A model generated the notes under the pieces. It had not been told where the DNA came from. It worked only from the letters and a program-made list of their open reading frames with translations, and did not search any database. A program made the translations under genes and the position numbers. Below, one piece after another: positions 16,040 to 24,400 of a stretch of DNA of 64,000 nucleotides (positions are counted from its first letter, which is position 1; each line of letters starts with the position of its first letter). Origin of the DNA: Parablautia muri (GTDB lineage: Bacteria > Bacillota > Clostridia > Lachnospirales > Lachnospiraceae); contig NZ_QZDT01000025.1 in assembly GCF_009917485.1 (NCBI RefSeq), forward strand, positions 1 to 64,000. Direction: 5' to 3'.

Positions 16040-16043
16040 TACT

Positions 16044-16084
16044 TACCAGCCATCAAAATAAAACAAGGTGGCTGGTATTTTTTA
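16044..16084 (+). terminator. Terminator after the split membrane gene
   Basis: TACCAGCCATC pairs with GGTGGCTGGTA and TTTTTT follows. It separates the defence-like pair from the promoter of the polymerase gene four bases on. Confidence 0.85.
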
Positions 16085-16087
16085 CTC

Positions 16088-16139
16088 TTGACATGCGAAC
16101 ATACATTCGATATAATTACAGATATAGAACTGATGTTCG
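16088..16139 (+). promoter_or_regulatory. Consensus promoter with two LexA-like boxes before the polymerase gene
   Basis: TTGACA (16088-16093), exactly 17 bases and TATAAT (16111-16116). The spacer is occupied by CGAACATACATTCG (16096-16109), one change from the LexA palindrome CGAAC-N4-GTTCG, and GAACTGATGTTC (16127-16138) is a perfect GAAC-N4-GTTC just past the start point. Both positions would repress. SOS-controlled expression of the polymerase is a strong inference. Confidence 0.8.
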
Positions 16140-16562
16140 AAAATTGACAAAAGCAATTCATCGTATTGGCAGTACGGTGATTGCAAAACTGAGATGTCAA
16201 AGAAAGTGACATCCGAAAATAATATTTGATACATACAAACACACAGATTCAAAGATTCCATTATGTAAAATTTAATAGTGATTGAGAAAGTAGGATTGAT
16301 TTAGAGCAGTTCCAGAATTGGGATTGCTTTAGGCTTTATTTTTGTTACGGATTTTTTGAATTTTTTTTCTGATTTTTGAAGAAAAATTGAAATTTTCCAT
16401 GGAATTTTTGAGTTTTTTGTAATTTTGAAAAAATGAGAGATTGATATAGAGAAGTATAAGATAGAGAGAAAAATTTATGAATGAATTGGAGAATGTATTA
16501 GTGGAACTATAAGTGGAATGATTAATCTGTTGTTGTGGATTTTGATGTGGAGGTAATGGATA
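16140..16562 (+). other. Structured leader and C-poor tract before the polymerase gene
   Basis: Hairpin 16152-16184: GCAATTCATCGTA and TACGGTGATTGC form about 12 pairs with one bulge around the loop TTGGCAG, which contains the U-turn motif YUNR as TTGG. A second hairpin, GATGTCA-AAGAAAG-TGACATC, lies at about 16192-16212. Then comes the word ATACATACA-AACACACAGATTCAAA, shared with the leader at 5720. From about 16265 to 16560 the + strand is nearly free of C, with long T-runs and no gene. The ribosome site GGAGG at 16549 serves the polymerase gene. Confidence 0.6.
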
Positions 16563-19493
16563 TTGAGTAAAAACAATGTAGCGATTACAAATGAGCAGGA
16601 AAGCAGTGCAATAAAAATTAAGGGTATTCAGGCGGCAAGTTTATACAGAGTCACTAATAATTACAAGTTTGTAATAAAAAAGAAAAATGAAGATGGAAGC
16701 TATAATGGTTTAAAAGAATATAAAAAGCCTTTTCTTGATTTTGGGAATGCAGTTATTAATAATAGCTTGTTTGCAAAATATGTCCGTAAGCATGGTGTTA
16801 TTGTCAATAAATTTAAAGGAAGTTATGACTTCCTGATGATGAAATTTGATTGGGGAGTAGATGAAGATGATTCCAATAAGGAAGATATAAAGCCAGCTAT
16901 GACAACGCAAGAGTTAAGAGATTACTATTATGAGAATGATGCTACAGTGATATGGAAGACATATGATTCAAAAACTGGCAAAGAAATAAAGGCAAAAGAA
17001 AAGACCATAACATATCAAATGCTTTTAAGGACTCCAGGAAAGGCAAAAGAAGGGCATTGCCTCTTTATCAAAAAAGAATTACACAATAAGGTTTTCAATT
17101 ATCTTACAATGGGACTATGGGAGAGAATGCCGAATGTAAAAGGTGCTAAGATTGTTGAAATGTCTGCATATGCGCCGCTGATCACTGCAACTGCAATAGA
17201 TTACATACAGATTCCCATGGAGAACATTTTCGTACTGGAAGACCAAAAAAGTTCCTGTTATAAAAAGGCTATTATTGTAAAAGCCAAAGAAGTCGAGCAT
17301 ACTAGAAAAGCAAAGGACTATCCAGCGTTTGAGGAATATATCAATCAATATGGGTTGACATTCTATAAGAAAACCGCTGATGAAAATCCGCAATTAAAAT
17401 ATGTTGAGAGAAGCAAAAAGGCTTTAGCTGGATATGGAATTGATGCGGCTCTGTGTCCTGAAAAAGATGTTACATATTATAAAAAGGGATGTTGCTGTGA
17501 TAGGGAACAGGAAAAATCTGAAATTGCAAATACCCTATGGGATGGAATGGGCATAATTGATGATTCGATTTTTCCTGAAAATATGGAAGGGTTCATATAT
17601 TGCAGAAGCCATTTCTTTAAGTCATGTTTATTCCGGGGGAATATGCAAAGGTATTTCAAGGACTATTATGGTGATGATTATGATACAGCATATGAAACGG
17701 ATATGACAGGGAGAAGGATGAAAGTAACAGATATAAAAGTGATCGTTACAGAAAACTCCCTGAAGTGGATAAAGTTCCTGGAATTAATGAGTAAAAGCGG
17801 AACGATAGAAGACGGTTTTAAATATTACAGTAGAGTGATGAAAAAAGATGGTGAAATGTTTGCAATTGTTAAGACTGCCCATAGTAGCAAATATGATGAA
17901 TTGCAAAGAAGCTCTTTTCAGATGAATAATACACTGCTTACCACTGATAAGAGTGTGTTAGGGGAAATTGCAGCTCCAAGCATTGAATACTGTAATAAAC
18001 TAAAGACGGATGATGAAGCTTTCCTGAAATATCTGGAGATTACCGGTTCTGCAAGGTATAGTATCAATAATGTTTTGATTGCTCTGTATAGATGGAATGA
18101 TGAATTTAGGTATATGGAATGGTTTAAAAATAAGAAGAAAGCAAAAATCAATGAGTTTAAAGATCAGAGGCTTAAACTTGGGAAGCTGTTTCAGTATGCC
18201 GATAATTTAGTTATATGCGGAAATCCGGTAGCTATGCTGATGGCAGTTACAAGACAAAGTTATCTTGATGAAAATTGTTTTATACAAGCAGAGGATAGAA
18301 TCCAATGTTGTACAAGCAGATTTGGGGAAGGTGAAAGGCTTGCAGGTTTCAGAAGTCCGCATAATTCGCCGAATAATATTGTATATTTAGAGAATGTATT
18401 CCCAGATGCAGTTAGAAAGTATTTTCCTGATTTGGGTGATAATGTCATTATCATTAATGGGATTGGAACTGATGTTCAAAGTCGCTTGAATGGGCAGGAT
18501 TTAGATACAGATTCAATCTATACAACTAACCAGAAGGATATTGTTGAGCTTGCAAAGAAAGCGTATGTGGAATACCCTACGATCATTAATAACATAAAGT
18601 ATGGGACAAATGAATATGACAAAAGTATGAAGTCATATTCTAAAATGGATGCCAATATTTCTTCAGCACAATATAATATCGGCTCTGCAAGCAATATAGC
18701 ACAATTGGCTTTGAGTTATTGGTTTGATAGTGGGTGTGAAGATAAGGAATTGGAGGATGTTTTTATAATATGTAGCGTATTAGCGCAAGTGGCAATTGAT
18801 TCATGTAAAAGGAGTTTTGAAATAAAAGTAGGAAGTGAATTAGCAAGGATTGAGAAAATGCAGTGCATGGAACATGATCCAAGATATCCTGTTTTTTATG
18901 CTGATGTGCAGGAATACAATAATAAGAAGAAAAAAGGTAATAAGCTGGAAATCAAAAAGAGTGATGTTGGATTCTTTAATTGCCCTATGGATTTGCTTTA
19001 TCAGATTATTGAAGATGGGATTATTGACCTCCGAAAGCATAAAGAACTAAATACCAAGACCTATAGGGAAGGTGAATATGGTGTAAAACCTATCTTTGAA
19101 TATAAAGCGGACAAGGTTAAGGTAGACCGAAAGCAATATAAAAAGGTGATTGATATAGTAAAGGAATATGACATGCAGATAAGTATTTTGAACAGGGAAG
19201 GAAATACTTATCATAATGAGCGACTTAATGAGTTTGAGATCTGCATGGAAAAATTGAAAAATCTTACTATTAAAGGCGATACTATGTATACTTTGATTGC
19301 ATATGCGTTTAAGTCTGGAAATGAAGATTTGAGGGATAGCATGTTAACTGTTTTATATGATAAAGATAAAAAAGCGTTCTTGAACTGTTTCAAAAAAACT
19401 GAAAAAAGTTCACAAAAAGGGGCTGAGAGTATTGATTTTACGGGAGTTTTTATGATTGACTATGAAGAGAGGCGAGAAAAGAACGTAAGCTGA
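16563..19493 (+). CDS. Putative single-chain two-barrel RNA polymerase, YonO/QDE-1-like (976 aa)
   Basis: Two regions match the double-psi beta-barrel core shared by cellular RNA polymerases, eukaryotic RdRPs such as QDE-1 and phage YonO. The beta-like barrel carries K353 in FFKSCLFRGNMQ and K401 in VTENSLKWIKF, a pair spaced like the catalytic lysines. The beta-prime-like barrel carries LNGQDLDTDSIYTT, with D646, D648 and D650 as a DxDxD metal loop, preceded by AGFRSPHNSPNN, where the family has its conserved Arg and Pro. Thr replaces the usual Gly of DxDGD. The length (976) is close to YonO. The TTG start follows GGAGG. If active it would transcribe element genes from its own promoters; no sigma-like partner is seen. 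Confidence 0.7.
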   Translation: MSKNNVAITNEQESSAIKIKGIQAASLYRVTNNYKFVIKKKNEDGSYNGLKEYKKPFLDFGNAVINNSLFAKYVRKHGVIVNKFKGSYDFLMMKFDWGVDEDDSNKEDIKPAMTTQELRDYYYENDATVIWKTYDSKTGKEIKAKEKTITYQMLLRTPGKAKEGHCLFIKKELHNKVFNYLTMGLWERMPNVKGAKIVEMSAYAPLITATAIDYIQIPMENIFVLEDQKSSCYKKAIIVKAKEVEHTRKAKDYPAFEEYINQYGLTFYKKTADENPQLKYVERSKKALAGYGIDAALCPEKDVTYYKKGCCCDREQEKSEIANTLWDGMGIIDDSIFPENMEGFIYCRSHFFKSCLFRGNMQRYFKDYYGDDYDTAYETDMTGRRMKVTDIKVIVTENSLKWIKFLELMSKSGTIEDGFKYYSRVMKKDGEMFAIVKTAHSSKYDELQRSSFQMNNTLLTTDKSVLGEIAAPSIEYCNKLKTDDEAFLKYLEITGSARYSINNVLIALYRWNDEFRYMEWFKNKKKAKINEFKDQRLKLGKLFQYADNLVICGNPVAMLMAVTRQSYLDENCFIQAEDRIQCCTSRFGEGERLAGFRSPHNSPNNIVYLENVFPDAVRKYFPDLGDNVIIINGIGTDVQSRLNGQDLDTDSIYTTNQKDIVELAKKAYVEYPTIINNIKYGTNEYDKSMKSYSKMDANISSAQYNIGSASNIAQLALSYWFDSGCEDKELEDVFIICSVLAQVAIDSCKRSFEIKVGSELARIEKMQCMEHDPRYPVFYADVQEYNNKKKKGNKLEIKKSDVGFFNCPMDLLYQIIEDGIIDLRKHKELNTKTYREGEYGVKPIFEYKADKVKVDRKQYKKVIDIVKEYDMQISILNREGNTYHNERLNEFEICMEKLKNLTIKGDTMYTLIAYAFKSGNEDLRDSMLTVLYDKDKKAFLNCFKKTEKSSQKGAESIDFTGVFMIDYEERREKNVS

Positions 19494-19980
19494 GTAGGGT
19501 CTCTCTAAAATGTTGTGAAATATCGTACTATCGGCATTGGCAGTATCTGGTATTGTGGAAAATCCGGATCATAGAAAGCTGTCAGTGCCACGCCAATAAC
19601 TGTAATTACAGTTCAAATATATTTCTTCAAATATTCAGTTTTTCAGCCGGTATAAGCCTCAAAACTTATATCGGCATTCGTCCAGGACTTCCACAATCTG
19701 GATGTACCACAATAACAACGCATGCATCATACAACTTTTTGGAAGAAGGTTATATGATACAAAACCTACAGTCCGCATGGTGATTCGTTCGCACAGTTAC
19801 CATGCGGTTATGTACAAAAAGATAATAACTGCTATAGCAAGGCAGATTATTATAAATACAATCTAGGCAATGGGATTGAAATATGGGATTAGGTGAATAG
19901 CAACATCTGATCCTATATAGAGGTTCCGATATTATTATTTTTTTATTGACAATTCAACAAAACAATTTTTAAAAAAAGAA
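19494..19980 (+). other. Gene-free region rich in palindromes
   Basis: Visible structures: a perfect 16-bp palindrome, AACTGTAATTACAGTT, at 19598-19613; a 9-bp perfect stem, CCGCATGGT/ACCATGCGG, at 19773-19807 around a 17-base loop; repeated words ATCGGCATT (19530, 19670) and CCACAAT (19690, 19705), the latter also inverted as ATTGTGG at 19552. A 76-codon ORF lies here but has no ribosome site and an odd composition. The block may encode a structured RNA or be a recognition region downstream of the polymerase; I cannot decide. Confidence 0.45.
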
Positions 19981-19994
19981 AGGGTACAAAATAT

Positions 19995-20177
19995 ATGGAT
20001 TTAAAGAAAAGAGTAAAATCATTTTTAGATGATACAGGTGCTACAGTCATGGCATTCTGCAAGAAAATTAATATTAGCAACACTTATTATTATAGGTGGA
20101 TACATGGAGAAGTAGAATTTTCAAAAGATATCTGTGATAGAATCGAAACATTTCTAAATGAGGTTTATGCAAAATAA
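19995..20177 (+). CDS. Small HTH-like protein (60 aa)
   Basis: AAAGAAAGGGT precedes the ATG. The sequence reads as a short Cro-like or MerR-like recognition fold: KKRVKSFLDDTGATVMAFCKKINISNTYYYRWIHGE followed by a closing helix. This resembles phage-type small HTH proteins. The 170 bases after it contain no gene. Confidence 0.6.
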   Translation: MDLKKRVKSFLDDTGATVMAFCKKINISNTYYYRWIHGEVEFSKDICDRIETFLNEVYAK

Positions 20178-20350
20178 GCGTATTAGCATTTAATTATTTG
20201 TAAAGTAACCCATCAACCAATTAAACACATATTTAAAATTCAAATTAAAATCTAATATCATTCAAAGCGGCATAAAATCTAAGCCGCAACAATCAAATTA
20301 AAACAAGACAACTGAATAAAATAGAAAAACTGAATAGAGAAATAAGAAGT

Positions 20351-20797
20351 ATGGAGGTAGTTAATACGGAGAGAAACCAAACAAATAGAAAAGAGATTGG
20401 AATGGACGTTATCTATAGGACATTACCAAATCTGAAAACAGAGCATCAGAATATAATTTCGGTTAATTACAAGTTATCTGATTTGCATAATTGGATGAAT
20501 AATCAAGAGGAATTAAATCAATATTTGCAAGGATTGCTTGATGGGGCAAATACAAATATCCTGGCAATAAATGCTTTGATAGAGCTTTATAATGGAGTGA
20601 CTATAGAAAGCAAAGACGAGAAAAATCATATCGTTAAAGGTGTGGGGATATTATATGATGCTTTGCCGGAAGAATCGAAACAAAAGGTATGCGAGGATTT
20701 GTTGAACAGGAAGAAATTTTATGAGGATGCCTGTCTTAAGATTATGGATAGTTTTAGCAAGGCGGTTGAAGTGAAAGGGGATGTGGGGGAGGTGTAA
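20351..20797 (+). CDS. Hypothetical helical protein (148 aa; start uncertain)
   Basis: No family recognised. The product is helical throughout, with NWMNNQEELNQYLQGLLDGANTN and a KVCEDLLNRKKF segment. The listed ATG overlaps a strong GGAGGT (20353-20358). That ribosome site would direct initiation about 8 bases further on, at the in-frame ACG 20366, a near-cognate of ATG. If so, the first five residues are not translated. Confidence 0.55.
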   Translation: MEVVNTERNQTNRKEIGMDVIYRTLPNLKTEHQNIISVNYKLSDLHNWMNNQEELNQYLQGLLDGANTNILAINALIELYNGVTIESKDEKNHIVKGVGILYDALPEESKQKVCEDLLNRKKFYEDACLKIMDSFSKAVEVKGDVGEV

Positions 20798-20816
20798 GAA
20801 TAAGAATGAAAGACAA

Positions 20817-20877
20817 GAAAATATGTTCGATTATTGCTTGAAAATTTCTTGTGATAATCATACAGACATGATATAAT
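20817..20877 (+). promoter_or_regulatory. Promoter with LexA-like box before the zinc-ribbon/tape-measure genes
   Basis: TTGTGA (20849-20854), 17 bases and TATAAT (20872-20877). Upstream, GAAAATATGTTC (20817-20828) matches GAAC-N4-GTTC with one change. It is the third such pairing in the element. Confidence 0.6.
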
Positions 20878-20923
20878 GAACTGAAAGAAAGTTAATGGAT
20901 TAATGAATTAAGGGGATTTGGGT

Positions 20924-21361
20924 ATGGATAGAACTATTTTGTGTCCACATTGTAAATCAGCACTGAATGAGGATATATTAAAGCAAAGAAATAGTGAAAA
21001 TGTGTGTCTGGTATGTGGAGGTTCTTTGCTTGGGGATGTAGAGAGTTCTGCTGAGCCTAGAAAAGTAACAACTAAGTGGTATTATTATAATGGTGCAGGA
21101 GGAATCTTGACAACTACATTATATGATGACGAAGAACCATTATATATATTCGATGCAATAGATATGAAAGATGCAGAAAAACAATTAAAAGAAGTTTTAC
21201 CTAACAGCCCACTTGTAAATGATAATTCACCTGATATAGTCCGGTGTCCACGCTGTAGAAGTACACAGATACAGATGGTTCCTAGAAAATTTAGCCTTTT
21301 GACAGGATTTGCAACTAACAGGATAGATCGTGTTTGTGTAAGATGTCAGAAGAGATTTTAA
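20924..21361 (+). CDS. Double zinc-ribbon protein (145 aa)
   Basis: ATG 20924 after AAGGGG. An N-terminal ribbon, CPHCKSAL with a later CLVCGG, and a C-terminal ribbon, CPRCRSTQIQ with CVRCQKRF, flank a middle domain of about 70 residues with WYYYNGAGG. The C-terminal ribbon type, with KFSLLTGFATNR between its Cys pairs, is common in Firmicute proteins of unknown function. Its position directly before the tape-measure-like gene and after a dedicated promoter suggests joint expression. Confidence 0.7.
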   Translation: MDRTILCPHCKSALNEDILKQRNSENVCLVCGGSLLGDVESSAEPRKVTTKWYYYNGAGGILTTTLYDDEEPLYIFDAIDMKDAEKQLKEVLPNSPLVNDNSPDIVRCPRCRSTQIQMVPRKFSLLTGFATNRIDRVCVRCQKRF

Positions 21362-21449
21362 TAAAAACTAAATATCAAATAACAAATTTTAGGAGAGATT
21401 ATTTACATAGTCTCTCTTTTATTATGTTCAAAATAAGGAGGATAAATAT

Positions 21450-24400
21450 TTGAACGATAATTACATTTTAGATCTCGTCAGTGCTATTGATCAAAGTAAA
21501 AGCAAGAAGCAAGTTAATGCTGATATAAAGACGCTTGAGAAAACATTAAATATGTTACGCCTTACTGCAACATTGGCACAGGGAAGTAGCAAAAAGGAAA
21601 TAAATACTTATATCAAGAATCTTTCCAACCAGCTATCAACAATAAAGCTGAAAGCTCAAATTGACAGTAAGAATATAAAGGATGAAGTTAATAAAGCATT
21701 AAATAATGTATCTTTCAAAGATATTGATGCCTTAAATATTGATGAAAACAAAACCAAATTAAAAGTTAAGAAAGTAATTGCAGATGCGAAAGCGTATGTA
21801 GAGAAAAATCCTATTTCCTTTGGAATTAATATAGAGTCTAAGAAAAATAAATTAGGAAATGACCTTACCACATACTTAAATCGGTATACTAAAATAAACG
21901 AGTCAAGTGTGCTTCTGAATGAAGCAAACAAAGTCAGGAATCTTATTGATGTAGTTAGTGATAAAAAATCTTTGAGGGATGCAACAGATGCATTTCAGCT
22001 TTTTAAGTCTGAGATCAGTGCTACCGGATTCGCTAGTAAGAGCACTGCTGACCGTATCAAATCCATGTTTGGTCATATTACAAAATTGGGAAGTATATTT
22101 AGTGTGACCTCATTAGCGGTCAATAATTTTACTAAGTCATTAGGGACACTGAAAGAAATTGATGATATTCTTACAGAAATCAGTAAGACTTCTGATCTAA
22201 CTACTCAACAATTAGAAAAACTTGGCAATACCTCATTCAAAGCGGCAAGCAAGTATGGTAAGACTGCAAGTGATTATTTACTTGGTATTCAGGAAATGTC
22301 TCGCTCCGGTTTCTATGGTGAAAAAGGTTCTGCAATGGCTGAACAGTCTTTACTTGCACAGGCTGCTGGAGACATGACAGCAGATGTTGCAAATAAATAT
22401 ATTTTGGCAACCAACGCTGCCTATAAATACAACGGTGAAGCGGAAAAGTTAAATGCTGTACTTGACGGACAAAACAGCATCACAAACAGGAACAGCGTAG
22501 GACTTGAAGATATGGCTATTGCTATGAGTGAAGCTGGTACAGTAGCTTCCAGTTATCGTGTTTCAATCGAAGACTTATCAGCTATGATTGGTACTATGGA
22601 AGCAGTAACTAAGGCTGGCGGTAGCGAAATCGGAAACTCTATCAAATCTATTTTGATTAATTTGCAGAATATTACTTCTGATAAAATAGTAAGTACACTG
22701 AATCAGGCAAATGCATCTATGACAGAATTTGTAAATGGTACAGAACGTCTACGTAATCCAATTGAGATATTATGGGATTTATCAGCTACATTTAATCAAC
22801 TTGACGAAAATGACACTTTAAGAGCCGAAATCCTGACTAATATTGGTGGCAAACATCAGGCCGCAAAATTAGCTGCCTTGCTTCAGAACATGGAAATGTT
22901 TGACAAAATGCTTGTTGATTATTCCGAAGGTTCTGGTTCTGCAATGGAAGAAGCCATGAAGTCTGCCAACAATTGGAGTGGGAAACTCAATCAGATTCAG
23001 AATTCCTGGGACAGTCTAGTCAATTCCATTGTAAGCAAAGATGCTGTATTAGGTGGCCTTACTTTCGGGGATAAGATGATCCAAGGAATCGAAGGATTGA
23101 TTGAGAAATTTGGTGTAATTCCAACCATCTTGACCGCAGTTAATAGTTCCATGGTAGCAATGAATAAGGATTATGGGCTAACCAAGATTTGGGACAAAGA
23201 TACTAAGAAGATTGATTTTGAGGGGAATCTCTTTGGCATAGACATAAGCAAAATCAAGAATTTAAAGAAACATTATTCACAAGCTAGTGAAGAAATAAAA
23301 TATTGGAATAAGGAATTACACAGTGGTAAAGCTGATTTAGACTCTTTTAGTGGTAGTCTTGTAAAAAATAATGCACAATTTAAAGCATACTTACAGACAA
23401 CCTCTAAAGATGCTCCTGCATCCCTAAAAGGCTATCGCCAATATCTCCAAGAAACAGGTCAGTCCACCGAAGACTTACGCCTGAAAACTATTTTATTAAA
23501 TACTGCATTGACATTCTTAGGCGGTATTGCAGTACAAGCAATTATAACGGGATTTGCCAATGCGTTTGATAAATTTAATGAAACAGTCGTGGAATCCAAA
23601 GAAAAGGTAGATGATATCAATTCCAAGATTTCTGACCTCAAATCCCAGATAGAAGAACTGAATAACCTTGAATACAAGTCTGATTTTGACAACCAAAAGA
23701 TTTCACAGCTTGAAAAGGAATTAGAGTTACAACAAAAGATTCTCGAAGTTGAACAGAAACGGTTATATCAAAACCAGATCGGTACAAGTTTTTCTGACTA
23801 CTTTGATAAGGACAGCCTTATTGTCAAACAGCAATCCGAATATGACCGTTATAACAAAGAGGGATATAAGTATCTTTCTGTAAGGTTTGAAACGGATAAA
23901 TCCTCACTGGCAGAAGTTGAAGCAGAATTATCTTCTTTACAGAATAGGCTTAACAGCGGATCGTTAGCTGGCCATGATAAGTTTGTGGTTGAAAACGATA
24001 TTGCAAAGCTGACCGAAAAGAGAAATGAACTTCTAAAAGAACAGCAGTACATTGAAGAACAGCTAATAATTAATAGCGGCGAGTATTTGAAGAATTATCA
24101 GACAGCGCAAGAGGCAGTTGATAGTGGGCTTTTGACAGACAATGACTTAGAAAAAGCTAAATCCATGGCTGAATACTGGAACCAGCTTTATCAGAATTCT
24201 TTTAACATTGTAACAGAAATCCAGAAGATGAACGGCACATATGATAATACCAATGACCTGTTAGAAGGGATGTTCAGCGGTATTTCACGCGATGATTTAG
24301 TATCGCTTTCAGACGATGATAAGCGCATTGCACTTTCGTTTTCTCCGGATAACGAGATTGGCTTTGATGAACTTCAAAAGAGAATAGCGGAGACAAAAGG

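Noticed and set aside
19553-19783. 76-codon ORF after the polymerase gene
   Set aside because: No ribosome site, Ser/Cys-rich odd composition, and it overlaps palindromes; the region looks non-coding.
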